A stretch of DNA of 64,000 nt from JAKAGZ01 sp964412105 (GCA_964412105.1 CAYPNM010000009.1:29798-93797), one strand, 5' to 3'; positions 18,059 through 27,448 are shown, counted from the first letter of the stretch. Program-made: numbers and translations. The notes: a model not told the origin generated them from the letters alone.

Positions 18059-18637
18059 CTACTTCCTCACTATTCTCATCTCCTTAATTTTCAAGCCTGC
18101 TTTAGAATCTTTTATTAAAGTATTCAATCTCTTTAGACGCGTCTTCTCCTGCTTTGCGCTCATTACCCAATGAGTTACGGTTTTTCTATAATAAGGTGCC
18201 TGCAATTGAAAATTGATCCAGGCTTTTTTATTTTTTTTGAACATCTCTTTGTAGCGCGGATCAAATCGTACAATTCTCTGTTCGAATGAATAAATATATG
18301 AATTGTTTTTGTCTATTCTATAATAAGCTGCGAGCCCGGCAGGTTTCATCAAACCAAGTTTCTTTAGCTCTTCAATCTTTTTAATATTTACAGCACTCCA
18401 GTTACTTTTAGGCTTTCTTGGAGTAAACCTAATCGAATAACTTTCAGCATCAATTGATTTGCGAATTCCATCTATCCAGCCGAAACAAAGGGCCTGTTCA
18501 ACTGATTCAGGCCAGGTTATACTGGGCTTGCCCGATAACTTTTTATAAAATCCGACAATCAGTTCTTTTTTCTTATTATGATTATCTTCGAGCCATTTAC
18601 GAAATTTTAAAGGGTTAGTAAAGAATTTGGGTTTCAT
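18059..18637 (-). CDS. YdeI/OmpD-associated (OmdA) family protein
   Basis: A 192-residue cytoplasmic protein of the YdeI/OmdA family. The N-terminal part reads FRKWLEDNHNKKKELIVGFYKK, then TWPESVEQALCFGWIDGIRKSID (the family signature, about 40-62), RFTPRKPKSNWSAVN and IEELKKLGLMKPAGLAAY. The C-terminal part reads YRKTVTHWVMSAKQEKTRLKRLNTLIKDSKAG, the conserved family end. Homologues have been linked to bacteriocin or stress resistance, but no biochemical role is established. It directly abuts the upstream DUF1697 gene (stop/start adjacent), so the two form a unit. Confidence 0.88.
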   Translation of the reverse strand: MKPKFFTNPLKFRKWLEDNHNKKKELIVGFYKKLSGKPSITWPESVEQALCFGWIDGIRKSIDAESYSIRFTPRKPKSNWSAVNIKKIEELKKLGLMKPAGLAAYYRIDKNNSYIYSFEQRIVRFDPRYKEMFKKNKKAWINFQLQAPYYRKTVTHWVMSAKQEKTRLKRLNTLIKDSKAGLKIKEMRIVRK

Positions 18638-19183
18638 TTAATTACCCTTCCCTGCTATTTCCATAATTTTACATACAACATCCCAATTGCGGGCCGTTGC
18701 CCGAACTTTGAAAGCCTTTTCAATTAGATCATTGGGCGAAGAGGCTTTTCCGGGAATTTTTTTTACAAGCAAAAATAGATTCAGATTATTTTTGGAGAAG
18801 ACATTCACTTCTCCCGAAGCGGTTGTAAAGGGAATCTCAATTTTCTCTTTTGGCTCTTCATACAAAAAGAATACATATGTTTTTATTTTATCATCACCCT
18901 TAGTCTTTCCAAAAGGATTTTGTCTTACAATTTTTAAAAGCTCATTTTGAGTTCTAACAAAAACCTTAATTTCTTTTGTCATATAGTTCAACAATTTATC
19001 TTCAATCTTTGAAGTTATAGATCTTATACTTCTACCAGACGATTCAAAAATCACATTACCACTCTGGATAACAGTTCTAACATTTTTGTAACCAATAGAG
19101 ACAAAAAGTTCTTTCAAATCTTCCATTTTTATTTTGTTGTGGCCCCCAACATTGACTGCGCGTAAAAAAGCAACGTATTTCAT
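18638..19183 (-). CDS. DUF1697 family protein
   Basis: A 181-residue protein with the full DUF1697 signature: KYVAFLRAVNVGGHNKIKMEDLKELFVSIGYKNVRTVIQSGNVIFES (2-48), followed by EDKLLNYMTKEIKVFVRTQNELLKIV. The family end, ATARNWDVVCKIMEIA, is also present. DUF1697 proteins are small cytoplasmic alpha/beta proteins of unknown function found in most bacterial phyla. The gene sits immediately upstream of the OmdA-like gene on the same strand. The initial MKYVAFLRAVNVGG is the universal start of the family and so fixes the start codon. Confidence 0.92.
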   Translation of the reverse strand: MKYVAFLRAVNVGGHNKIKMEDLKELFVSIGYKNVRTVIQSGNVIFESSGRSIRSITSKIEDKLLNYMTKEIKVFVRTQNELLKIVRQNPFGKTKGDDKIKTYVFFLYEEPKEKIEIPFTTASGEVNVFSKNNLNLFLLVKKIPGKASSPNDLIEKAFKVRATARNWDVVCKIMEIAGKGN

Positions 19184-19277
19184 AGCATTAATTAAGTTAT
19201 TAAAATATTATGTTGAATATGATACAAAATTTTCGGAAATATATGTATTAATACTAATTAGCACAAAAACTACTGAC

Positions 19278-19766
19278 ATGGGCTCTTTTCAAGATAGCAA
19301 AAAATCTTCACCTAAAATTTTGAAATATGTTTTCTACACAGGTTTACTGGCTGGAACACTTGATATTTCTGCATCATTTGTAAATTTTCTAATCACTTCA
19401 GGAGGCAAAAATCCTGTTATAGTTTTGTATTTTATTGCCAGTGGAGTTTTCGGTCAAATCGCTTTTTTAGGTGGTTCTTTCTACGCTATTTGTGGCCTCT
19501 TATTTCATTTTATAATTGTATATTCATTTGTCACCTTTTACTTCTTTAATTATCCAAAGGTAAAAACATTCCTAAAAAACAAATATTGGATCGCATTTCT
19601 ATTCGGAATTCTTACATGGCTGATAATGAACCTTATAGTAATACCATTAAGCCACACCCCTTCAAATCCCCATTCGGTTTTTCAACTAATTTTACATATA
19701 GTCTTTCTGATATTATTTATAGGCTTACCTGCGGCTCTAAGCTCTGATATGTTTATTAAAGAATAA
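19278..19766 (+). CDS. Small polytopic membrane protein of unknown function
   Basis: A 162-residue protein starting MGSFQDSKKSSPKILKYVF. I chose the internal ATG at 19278 because the upstream in-frame extension overlaps the opposite-strand DUF1697 gene and looks non-coding. Four hydrophobic segments are visible, at about 15-37, 48-82 (probably two merged), 95-117 and 132-152. GLLAGTLDISASFVNFL in TM1, with an Asp inside the membrane, and a loop with NPHS before the last segment resemble small DUF1440-like membrane proteins, but the assignment is weak. It ends 2 bases before the next open frame and may be co-transcribed with lhgO. Confidence 0.65.
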   Translation: MGSFQDSKKSSPKILKYVFYTGLLAGTLDISASFVNFLITSGGKNPVIVLYFIASGVFGQIAFLGGSFYAICGLLFHFIIVYSFVTFYFFNYPKVKTFLKNKYWIAFLFGILTWLIMNLIVIPLSHTPSNPHSVFQLILHIVFLILFIGLPAALSSDMFIKE

Positions 19767-19851
19767 AATGCTTACATCCCGACTGTTCTTTAATCTAATC
19801 CCCCATAGACCTATTTTAGTAAAATTGATTCCTTTCTTTTCGGAAACTGAA

Positions 19852-21060
19852 ATGGCAAACGATCCTAAAATATTTGACATTGCAATTATAGGGGGAGGAA
19901 TAATAGGAACTGCAACTGCCCTCAATTTACAGAAAAAAATCAATTACAAAATCGTCATACTGGAAGCCGAGAATCAACTTGCTGCTCACCAAACAGGAAA
20001 CAACAGCGGCGTAATTCATTCCGGACTTTATTATAAACCCGGTTCATTGAAAGCAAAGAATTGCACTCTTGGCAGAGAAATGATGTACCAATTTTGTGAA
20101 AAAAATAACATAAAGTATGAGCGTTGTGGAAAACTAGTCGTTGCTACAAATAAAAATGAAATAGCTGCATTAAACGAACTTGAAAGGCGCGGCAGAGAAA
20201 ATGGTCTTAAAAAAATAAGAAGATTATCTGCCGACGAATTAAATGAATATGAGCCTTATGTAAAAGGTATTGAAGGTTTGTCCGTCGGCGACACAGGAAT
20301 TGTTGATTACAAGGACGTAGTTAATGTTTACTCAAAATTAATAAAAGAAAAAGATGGAGAAATCAAAACAAACAGCCGCTTTATAAATCTAATAAATGAA
20401 AATAATTATTTTATTCTGGAGACCGAAAGCGGCGAAGTCAGGTCAAAATTCCTAGTTAACTGCGGGGGACTTCAATCTGATAGAATTGCAAAACTCTGTG
20501 GGGTTGAACCAGGTTTACAGATAATCCCTTTCCGTGGTGAATACTATAAAATTAAAAAAGAGAAAGAACCTCTTGTAAAAAATCTCGTTTATCCGGTACC
20601 TGACCCCAATTTTCCTTTCCTTGGTGTTCATTTTACAAGAATGATAAAAGGGGGTATTGAGGCTGGGCCGAATGCCGTGCTTGCATTCAAAAGAGAAGGA
20701 TACAAACATTCTGATATTTCATTCCCTGATTTAGCTCAAATGATGTTTTATGGCGGTTTCTGGAAAATGGTAGTAAAACATTATAAAATGGGATTTCACG
20801 AATTTAACCGATCATTCAGCAAAACTGCCTTTGTTAAAGCATTACAAAAATTAATTCCGGCTATTCAATATGAAGATATATACCGTGCCGGCGCTGGTGT
20901 CCGTGCACAGGCTCTTGAGCCTGATGGAAAACTGGTTGATGATTTTAGAATTGTAGAAGCCGAAAGAATGATTCACGTTTTGAATGCACCTTCGCCTGCC
21001 GCAACCGCCTCATTAAGTATAGGTCTTACTATCTCAGATCTGATAATTAAAAACTTCTAA
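19852..21060 (+). CDS. lhgO: L-2-hydroxyglutarate oxidase/dehydrogenase
   Basis: An FAD-dependent oxidoreductase of the DAO superfamily that oxidises L-2-hydroxyglutarate to 2-oxoglutarate, normally at the membrane with electrons passed to quinone or oxygen. It has 402 residues from the ATG at 19852. The 28 codons upstream are in frame but lack family similarity. The FAD dinucleotide fold reads FDIAIIGGGIIGTATALNLQ near the N terminus. The substrate loop AAHQTGNNSGVIHSGLYYKPGSLKA is diagnostic of LhgO. The C-terminal part contains FLGVHFTRMIKGGIEAGPNAVLAF and AGAGVRAQALEPDGKLVDDF, also characteristic. It could protect against the metabolite or feed lysine/glutarate breakdown. Confidence 0.93.
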   Translation: MANDPKIFDIAIIGGGIIGTATALNLQKKINYKIVILEAENQLAAHQTGNNSGVIHSGLYYKPGSLKAKNCTLGREMMYQFCEKNNIKYERCGKLVVATNKNEIAALNELERRGRENGLKKIRRLSADELNEYEPYVKGIEGLSVGDTGIVDYKDVVNVYSKLIKEKDGEIKTNSRFINLINENNYFILETESGEVRSKFLVNCGGLQSDRIAKLCGVEPGLQIIPFRGEYYKIKKEKEPLVKNLVYPVPDPNFPFLGVHFTRMIKGGIEAGPNAVLAFKREGYKHSDISFPDLAQMMFYGGFWKMVVKHYKMGFHEFNRSFSKTAFVKALQKLIPAIQYEDIYRAGAGVRAQALEPDGKLVDDFRIVEAERMIHVLNAPSPAATASLSIGLTISDLIIKNF

Positions 21061-21343
21061 TCCTAAAAATTGATGATTCACGTTGGCACAGCTGGTCTTT
21101 ATTCCTACTAAATAGAGCCATCGGTCTGAGCAAAAGCAGTTGCGTTATGGTATTAGTTAAATTTAATTACCTGATAATCCATCCCTATTTACAGAACAAT
21201 TTTAATTACACACAAAAGTCTCTTTATTACACTATTCTCTATATATACTAAAGATTTGGTTTACTCCAGGATCGTCGCTTTTTCATTTCTATTAACCGGC
21301 TTAGTTTTTATATTGCTTAAAATCCTGAACAACCGTAACAATA

Positions 21344-22633
21344 ATGCAAAAAAAAAGATTTATTATTCTATTTATAGCTCTAATACTGATACTTCTCTCC
21401 GGCTGTTCAAAAAATCAAAAAGAATTTACGATCTGGATCGGCGGCTCACCTGAAGAAGTTAATTACTGGCAGAAATTAGTACACAGCTTTAATGAAGAGA
21501 CAAATTCCGATCTTCAACTAATTAGACAACCAACATATACTGATCAACGTAAACAATCGCTAATAGTTTCGCTTGAATCAAAACAGAAAGATCCTGATTT
21601 GTTTTTAATGGATGTTGTATGGCTCAAGCAATTTATTGAATCCAAATGGCTGCTTCCCCTGGATACACTCTTAGATGACACAAGTTTTTCAATTAATAAT
21701 TTTTTCCCCTCTGTAATTAATTCTGTTGATAAATCAGACAATCATTTATTTGCGCTTCCAGTTTTTCTTGATGTCGGGCTCTTATATTATAGAAAAGATC
21801 TGTTAAAAAAATATGGGTTCAATTCCCCTCCCGATACGTGGAATGATCTGGTTAATGAATCTGAATGGATTCAAAAAAAGGAAAGAAAAACGAATAATGA
21901 TTTCTATGGATTTGTCTGGCAGGGTGCGCAGTATGAAGGCTTAATTTGCGATTTTGTTGAATTCATTGCTTCCAACGGTGGGGGGATCTTACAAAATGGA
22001 ATTATAAAACTTAATATTCCTGAAAATATCTATGCTTTGCAGTTTATGCAGGACATTATTCATAAATATAAAATCTCACCCGAAAATACTTATACTGATA
22101 TGAAAGAGGAAGAAGTTAGACGTGCTTTTCAAAACGGTAATGCATTGTTTGAAAGGAACTGGACTTATGCCTTTAAACTTCATAACAACAAGGATTCAAA
22201 CGTCAAGGGAAAGACAGGAATGACTATTCTTCCCCACTTTGATAATCATAGTTCGGCTTCTGCTCTTGGTGGATGGCATATCGGAGTTTCAAAATATTCC
22301 GATCAGAGGGAAAAGGCATTGAAATTTATTAAATATGTGACATCTTATGAAGTGCAGAAAAATCTTTTCACTTCTGTAGGATGGAATCCCGGCAGAAAAG
22401 ACGTTTACTTCAATAAAAAGCTACGGGAAAATTATCCGCAGATAAAAATTCTATACGATGCTTTTCAGCATGCCGTTGCACGCCCTGTGCTCCCTTTTTA
22501 TAATGAAGTATCGGATATAATTCAACGCTATGTTAATCAATGCCTAGCAGGAAAAATTTCTTCATCAGATGCATTAAATAGAAGCCAGAGGGAGATTCAA
22601 TCACTGGAAAATATTTATAGCACAAAGAAGTGA
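21344..22633 (+). CDS. Sugar ABC transporter substrate-binding lipoprotein
   Basis: A family 1 extracellular solute-binding protein, 429 residues. The signal peptide ends in the lipobox LLSGC (Cys21), so it is anchored to the membrane outer face. The mature domain has the usual two-lobe pattern: FTIWIGGSPEEVNYWQKLVHSFNEE, PDLFLMDVVWLKQFIESKWLLPLD, ALPVFLDVGLLYYRKDLLKKYGF, and ALGGWHIGVSKYSDQREKALKFIKYVTS. It is the first gene of a four-gene importer operon and overlaps the permease gene by 4 bases. The ligand is probably a sugar or oligosaccharide (family knowledge), not determinable here. Confidence 0.92.
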   Translation: MQKKRFIILFIALILILLSGCSKNQKEFTIWIGGSPEEVNYWQKLVHSFNEETNSDLQLIRQPTYTDQRKQSLIVSLESKQKDPDLFLMDVVWLKQFIESKWLLPLDTLLDDTSFSINNFFPSVINSVDKSDNHLFALPVFLDVGLLYYRKDLLKKYGFNSPPDTWNDLVNESEWIQKKERKTNNDFYGFVWQGAQYEGLICDFVEFIASNGGGILQNGIIKLNIPENIYALQFMQDIIHKYKISPENTYTDMKEEEVRRAFQNGNALFERNWTYAFKLHNNKDSNVKGKTGMTILPHFDNHSSASALGGWHIGVSKYSDQREKALKFIKYVTSYEVQKNLFTSVGWNPGRKDVYFNKKLRENYPQIKILYDAFQHAVARPVLPFYNEVSDIIQRYVNQCLAGKISSSDALNRSQREIQSLENIYSTKK

Positions 22634-23514
22634 AACTATTCACAATAAATAGTGAAAAGAAAGAGGGATTATTTTTTAATCTGCCACTGATATTTGTCAT
22701 TTTGATATTTATAGTAGTCCCAGTTGTTGGAACATTTGTAACCGGATTCTTTAGAGACGTAACCTTTCTCCCGGAAAAGTTTATCGGACTGGGAAATTTC
22801 AAAAGACTTCTATCCGACATTCATTTTCGGGATTCACTGATATTTACGATCCTTTTTGTTTTAGTTTCTGTAACACTTGAAATTATCCTAGGAACTGTTT
22901 TTGCGCTTGTATTGAATGAAAAATTTCCGGGACGGGGATTTCTCCGCGTTGCCATTTTAATCCCCTGGACAATTCCAGTTGCTATTTCCGCAAGAGTCTG
23001 GCAGCTCATTTATAATTTTAATTATGGCCTTCTCAATTATTTATCTATAAATCTGGGATTTTCAAATTCACATATAAACTGGTTGGGTACCCCTGTTGGA
23101 GCTTTTATTTCAATTGTAATCAGTGATGTATGGAAGACCACGCCTTTCATAGCCATAATTATTCTGGCTGGACTTTCAACTATTCCAAATGAGCTTTATA
23201 AACAGGCAATGATTGACGGAACGAATTTTATAAAGAGGTTTTTTTACATAACGTTACCTTTATTAAAACCTGTTATTATAGTCGCGCTCTTATTCAGAAC
23301 AATTGATGCTATCAGGATTTTCGACTTAATCTATGTCTTAACGGGTGGAGGCCCTGGCGGCAGCACATCGTCGGTATCTCTCTATGCTTTTAAATATTAC
23401 TTGACTGGGGATTTCGGTTATGGTTCAGCTATATCCATTTTAATATTCCTTCTGGCTTCGATTCTTGCTGTTATATATATAAAAATAGGAAACTTCACTG
23501 AAGAAATTAAATGA
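22630..23514 (+). CDS. Sugar ABC transporter permease, MalF/UgpA type
   Basis: The first membrane subunit of the importer, 294 residues with six predicted TM helices. It starts with GTG in a GTGA overlap with the preceding stop. The coupling-helix EAA motif, which docks on the ATPase, is IPNELYKQAMIDGTNFIKRFFYITLPLLKP (about 196-225). The family end, VLTGGGPGGSTSSVSLYAFKYYL, is complete. It should form a heterodimer with the next gene product. Confidence 0.94.
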   Translation: MKLFTINSEKKEGLFFNLPLIFVILIFIVVPVVGTFVTGFFRDVTFLPEKFIGLGNFKRLLSDIHFRDSLIFTILFVLVSVTLEIILGTVFALVLNEKFPGRGFLRVAILIPWTIPVAISARVWQLIYNFNYGLLNYLSINLGFSNSHINWLGTPVGAFISIVISDVWKTTPFIAIIILAGLSTIPNELYKQAMIDGTNFIKRFFYITLPLLKPVIIVALLFRTIDAIRIFDLIYVLTGGGPGGSTSSVSLYAFKYYLTGDFGYGSAISILIFLLASILAVIYIKIGNFTEEIK

Positions 23515-24341
23515 AAGAAGAAAAATTAAAAAAAACATTACTTTTTATTATAGCCGTTTTTATGCTGGCCTTTTGTATAATTCCATTTTTATGGATGATA
23601 GTGGTTTCATTCAGCAAAAAACCAGATTTTCTTTCTGAACAGGTTTCATATGTTTTTACACTAAATAACTATTTCGAAATCTTTACAAGCAACGCGGTTC
23701 ACCTGATCGCATATTTAAGAAACAGTATTATAGTGTCCGGGCTTTCAGCGTTTTTCACAACTATAATTGCAAGCCTTTCAGCTTACTCAATTACAAGGCT
23801 AAAATTTCCGGGCAGGATTATCCTCCCCGTATTCCTACTCGGTGTTTCTATGTTTCCACAGATAAGCCTGCTTGGTTATTTATTCAAAATAATGGCAAAT
23901 CTTGGTTGGATAAATACCTACTACTCTTTGCTTTTCCCCTATATAACTCTCTCGTTGCCTCTTGCGTTATGGATAATGTTGAGCCATTTTTCAAAAATTT
24001 CCAAAGAACTAGATAATGCGGCTTTGATTGATGGAGCGGGAAGATTGAAGATTTTAAACAGGATAATTCTGCCGGTTTCTTTGCCCGGCTTATTCTCGGC
24101 ATTTATTCTTTCCTTTATCTTTTCATTCAATGAATTTCTCTTCGCTTTAATGTTTACAATCGACTATAAGGCAAGAACAATTCCTGTCGGCATAGCATTG
24201 TTTGAAGGATTGCACGGACAAATTCCCTGGGGATACATAATGGCTGCTGCTGTAATCGCGGTGCTACCCATTATAATTATCATTGCCCTGTTCCAAAAAT
24301 ATATTATGCAGGGATTAACAGAAGGAGCAATTAAAGGATGA
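23511..24341 (+). CDS. Sugar ABC transporter permease, MalG/UgpE type
   Basis: The second membrane subunit, 276 residues with six TM helices. It starts in an ATGA overlap. Its EAA loop reads ISKELDNAALIDGAGRLKILNRIILPVSLPGL (about 160-191). RLKFPGRIILPVFLLGVSMFPQ is typical of MalG-type permeases. The C terminus ends QKYIMQGLTEGAIKG, the hallmark tail of this group, which contacts the ATPase. The tight overlaps indicate one transcript and near-equal subunit synthesis. Confidence 0.94.
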   Translation: MKEEKLKKTLLFIIAVFMLAFCIIPFLWMIVVSFSKKPDFLSEQVSYVFTLNNYFEIFTSNAVHLIAYLRNSIIVSGLSAFFTTIIASLSAYSITRLKFPGRIILPVFLLGVSMFPQISLLGYLFKIMANLGWINTYYSLLFPYITLSLPLALWIMLSHFSKISKELDNAALIDGAGRLKILNRIILPVSLPGLFSAFILSFIFSFNEFLFALMFTIDYKARTIPVGIALFEGLHGQIPWGYIMAAAVIAVLPIIIIIALFQKYIMQGLTEGAIKG

Positions 24342-25408
24342 ATAAAATCAGAATAAATGGTTTAAGCAAAAACTTTTTCACTCTTAGACGGGGTAAAGTT
24401 AATGCAATAAAAAACATAAATCTTAAAATTGAACAAGGAAAGCTCTTTGTTTTGCTTGGTCCAAGTGGTTGCGGTAAGTCTACCCTTTTAAATATTATCG
24501 CAGGAATTGAGCAACAATCTGCAGGAGAAGTTTATTTCAATGAAAAACTGATTACTTCTTCAGATAAAAAAGTATTTCTTTCTCCAAAAGAACGTGATGT
24601 TGCAATGGTTTTTCAAAGCTATGCCCTGTACCCACATATGACAGTTTTTGAAAATATCGCCTTCCCTCTAAGGATTTCTAAACTAAATAAAGAAGAAATA
24701 AAAAGAAAAGTATTAGAAGCTTCTGAAATATTGGAATTAAAAGATTTGCTGGAGGCAAAGCCAAAAGAATTGAGCGGGGGACAAAGACAAAGAGTAGCTT
24801 TGGGCAGAGCTATTGTCCGGAATCCATCTGTACTTCTACTGGATGAGCCACTTTCAAATCTTGACGCAATGCTTAGAATAACTATGAGGAAAGAATTAAA
24901 ATCTCTTCAGAGGAGATTAAATATTACAACAATTTATGTTACACACGACCAGACAGAAGCAATGTCTCTTGGGGATATAGTTGCAATTATAAAAGATGGG
25001 GAAATTCAGCAAATTGGGAGCCCGGACGATATTTATAATAATCCACAAAATTTATTTGTTGCAAAATTTCTTGGTACCCCGCCTATAAATCTATTTGAAG
25101 AAAAGTTTTTTGTAACTGTTTCAACTAAAACAAAATTATTAGATATCCCAAAAAATTCTATCGCTGGAATAAGACCGGAACAAATAAAAATTACAGAAAG
25201 TGATAAAAGCCTGTTTAACGCAAATATAAAAATGATGAGCTCGCTTGGCAGTGAAAAAATAGTATACTTATCTGTCAAGGATAAAGATTTTGTAGCTAAG
25301 ATTTCATCCGATAAACCCCTGCATGAAAACGAAGAGGTGGGGATCCATTTTGATAATGACAAAATTTTCTTCTTCGATTTAGACACAGGAAAAAGAATCC
25401 CCGCTTAA
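24338..25408 (+). CDS. Sugar ABC transporter ATPase, MsmX/UgpC type
   Basis: The nucleotide-binding subunit, 356 residues. Walker A is GPSGCGKST (41-49), the Q-loop is MVFQSYALYPHMTV, and the signature is LSGGQRQRVALGRA. Walker B is VLLLDEPLSNLD, and the switch histidine is in IYVTHDQTEAMSLGD. A C-terminal OB-type TOBE domain (about 245-356, with IAGIRPEQIKI) marks the carbohydrate-uptake subfamily. It overlaps the previous gene by ATGA. A dedicated ATPase in the operon makes the importer self-contained. No sugar-catabolic enzyme or regulator adjoins, so the substrate stays open. Confidence 0.95.
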   Translation: MNKIRINGLSKNFFTLRRGKVNAIKNINLKIEQGKLFVLLGPSGCGKSTLLNIIAGIEQQSAGEVYFNEKLITSSDKKVFLSPKERDVAMVFQSYALYPHMTVFENIAFPLRISKLNKEEIKRKVLEASEILELKDLLEAKPKELSGGQRQRVALGRAIVRNPSVLLLDEPLSNLDAMLRITMRKELKSLQRRLNITTIYVTHDQTEAMSLGDIVAIIKDGEIQQIGSPDDIYNNPQNLFVAKFLGTPPINLFEEKFFVTVSTKTKLLDIPKNSIAGIRPEQIKITESDKSLFNANIKMMSSLGSEKIVYLSVKDKDFVAKISSDKPLHENEEVGIHFDNDKIFFFDLDTGKRIPA

Positions 25409-25890
25409 TACTTCCATCCTGGAAATTTCAGCTTCCCAAATTTTGCGATTACACTGAACTTAATTGACTGGCGTAATTTATAGCCCTATCTTCATTAAAA
25501 TGAATCCAATGAACTTTTTCGATGTTTTCCACGTTTTCAATATAAATTGTAGCAAAACTGAATTAAAAATAAAGCCTTATTATGGGTTTATGGGTCCGGT
25601 TTTGCATTAATTATGAATACAGTAGCCGGTTACCTTTTTCAGTCCCTTTCGGTAGATTGTTTGATTTAATAATAAGTCATCATAAGTAGTTCGTGAGTTA
25701 AATTTTATTGAGCAGACCGATTGTATGCGGAACCTTATAAATTTAACATAGTTAGTATTGGTTAGATCTTGCATGTAAATTGTTCTTATCTGCATAGCAA
25801 CTGTACACTATTTTAGGTCTCAAAGCATAGAGCATTATAAAATTATTATTAATAATTAAAGGATTTTCTTAATTAACTTAAGGAGTTAAT
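25409..25890. other. 482-bp non-coding stretch after the ABC operon
   Basis: No convincing gene, hairpin or repeat is visible. Short open frames here have no ribosome-binding site or recognisable content. It separates the importer operon from the next secreted-protein gene and presumably holds that gene's promoter. Confidence 0.45.
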
Positions 25891-26574
25891 ATGTTAACCA
25901 AATCAATCTCTCGGTTTTTAGTATCATCGATTTTGTCTTTGATTTTCTTTGCGGTTTCATATTCGCAAACGAATCTGGCAACGAAAGTGGCAGATGCTTA
26001 TGGATTTAAAAACTTCTCGAAAATTAAATCCATCTCTTACACTTTTAACGTTAAAACCAAAGACAGAATTTTTAAGAGAAGCTGGTACTGGGAGCCGGGC
26101 ACAAATAAAGTAACTTATGATGGTCCCGGAAGAAATAATAAACCTATGACTTATTCATACATTACCGGCTCAATTGATAAAAAGGATTCAATGAAATCTT
26201 TTGTAGATTCACGTTTTATTAATGATCAATATTGGCTTTTATTTCCCTTTCATTTAATATGGGACAAAAAAGCAGAAATAACCGATGCAGGGATGAGGCC
26301 ATATCCTATTAGTAAAAAGCAGGCTCATTGCCTGATAGTAAAATATCCGCCGTCAGCAGGAGGTTATACACCTGGTGATATTTTTGAACTTTACATAGGT
26401 AAGGATAATTTAATTCATGAATGGGTTTACAGGGCCGGCGGCAAAAAAGATGGAAGAGCATTAACGTGGGAAGGCTATAAAAACTTCAGTGGGCTGCATA
26501 TTTCTACTATTCATAATGTTGCGGATAAAAACTTTAAACTCTGGTTTTCAGACATAAAAATTAAGCTAAAATAA
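25891..26574 (+). CDS. Exported protein of unknown function
   Basis: A 227-residue protein with a clear signal peptide (1-26, ending SYSQ). The mature part resembles an outer-membrane-lipoprotein-sorting or lipocalin-like beta sheet. Visible pieces are ISYTFNVKTKDRIFKRSWYWEPGTNKVTYDG, WLLFPFHLIWDKKAEI and AHCLIVKYPPSAGGYTPGDIFELYIGKDNLIHEWVYRAGGK. It ends in a strand pair, GLHISTIHNVADKNFKLWFSDIKIKL. It looks like proteins annotated only as secreted hypothetical. AAGGAG lies just before the ATG and supports the start. A possible 23-codon gene follows 2 bases after the stop. Confidence 0.75.
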   Translation: MLTKSISRFLVSSILSLIFFAVSYSQTNLATKVADAYGFKNFSKIKSISYTFNVKTKDRIFKRSWYWEPGTNKVTYDGPGRNNKPMTYSYITGSIDKKDSMKSFVDSRFINDQYWLLFPFHLIWDKKAEITDAGMRPYPISKKQAHCLIVKYPPSAGGYTPGDIFELYIGKDNLIHEWVYRAGGKKDGRALTWEGYKNFSGLHISTIHNVADKNFKLWFSDIKIKLK

Positions 26575-26576
26575 TT

Positions 26577-26648
26577 ATGAAACCATTTACTATTGTTTAC
26601 ATCATATATCTATCAGCTATAGTATTTTTGCAAATAACATTTTTATAG
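26577..26648 (+). CDS. Possible 23-residue single-pass membrane peptide
   Basis: A short open frame begins 2 bases after the stop of the exported-protein gene and ends 9 bases before the next start. It encodes MKPFTIVYIIYLSAIVFLQI followed by TFL: almost entirely hydrophobic after a Lys at position 2, a good single transmembrane helix. Fitting exactly into the space between two genes suggests translational coupling, but no ribosome-binding site is visible and random AT-rich DNA often encodes hydrophobic peptides. Confidence 0.35.
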   Translation: MKPFTIVYIIYLSAIVFLQITFL

Positions 26649-26657
26649 AGGTTGAAA

Positions 26658-26867
26658 ATGAAACAAAATGTGGGAACTACAGATAAATCTATCAGGGTAT
26701 TGATGGCAATAGTCATTGCAATCCTGTACTTCACTGATGTTATAAGCGGTACCCTCGCGATAATTTTAGGAATTATAGGGGTAGCATTAGTAATAACCAG
26801 TCTTTTTAGCTTTTGTCCTGCTTATGCTATCTTAAAAATGAGCACTGCTAAAAAAGAGACGAAGTAA
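26658..26867 (+). CDS. DUF2892 small inner-membrane protein
   Basis: A 69-residue protein with two membrane helices (about 13-31 and 34-54) and the family motif MKQNVGTTDKSIRVLMAIVI...LGIIGVALVITSLFSFCPAYAILKMST. The family (DUF2892, YgaP-like membrane module) is often attached to or near rhodanese or redox proteins; the cysteine in SFCPAY is conserved. I start it at ATG 26658, preceded by AGAGG, rather than the TTG two codons upstream. Function unknown. A strong terminator follows. Confidence 0.88.
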   Translation: MKQNVGTTDKSIRVLMAIVIAILYFTDVISGTLAIILGIIGVALVITSLFSFCPAYAILKMSTAKKETK

Positions 26868-26886
26868 TTAACCGCACACAATCATT

Positions 26887-26923
26887 TGCCGGAATGGGAA
26901 GTATTCCCTTTTCCGGCATTTTT
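26887..26923 (+). terminator. Rho-independent terminator after the DUF2892 gene
   Basis: TGCCGGAA and GGGAA pair with TTCCC and TTCCGGCA around a GTA loop with small bulges (26887-26918), followed by five Ts. Confidence 0.9.
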
Positions 26924-26943
26924 ATAATTAATAGGATTTTAAA

Positions 26944-27309
26944 ATGAAAATTGAAAAGCAAAATCTAAAGGAAAAATTTTATCTGATTAGTGAATATTAC
27001 AAGCCCAAAATTGCCGGTGAACTAAACGACAATTACATTAAACTTGCCAAATTAAAGGGGGAGTTTATCTGGCATAAACACGAAAACGAAGATGAGTTTT
27101 TTATGATTTTAAAAGGAAATCTACTTATGAAATTTCGCGATAAAGAAATTAAAGTCAATGAAGGTGAGTTTATTGTAATCCCTAAGGGAGTTGAACACAA
27201 ACCTGTAGCAGATAATGAAGTTCATCTGCTTTTAATTGAGCCTAAATCAACTTTGAACACCGGGAATATTGAAAATGAAAGGACAATTAAAGACCTGGAT
27301 TGGATATAA
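26944..27309 (+). CDS. Single-domain cupin protein
   Basis: A 121-residue protein with one cupin barrel. Motif 1, with metal ligands, reads GEFIWHKHENEDEFFMILKGNLLMKF (about 38-63; H44, H46, E50-type ligands). Motif 2 reads EGEFIVIPKGVEHKPVAD (about 72-89, His87-type ligand). Cupins of this size include isomerases, dioxygenases and sensors; none can be chosen. It is preceded by a terminator, so it has its own promoter. Confidence 0.85.
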   Translation: MKIEKQNLKEKFYLISEYYKPKIAGELNDNYIKLAKLKGEFIWHKHENEDEFFMILKGNLLMKFRDKEIKVNEGEFIVIPKGVEHKPVADNEVHLLLIEPKSTLNTGNIENERTIKDLDWI

Positions 27310-27448
27310 GCGCTAATTATTTTCTGTCTACCTTATTATTTAATACTAATCACCCCTGTAAATAAAATAATATTGTTATGGAAGCATGATTTCCTTTATA
27401 TTGACACTGCAATTCAAAATAAATAAAACTTGAGAGAAGTTCATCATC

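Noticed and set aside
25607..25795. 62-codon minus-strand frame in the spacer after the ABC operon
   Set aside because: No ribosome-binding site or recognisable motif, poor composition.
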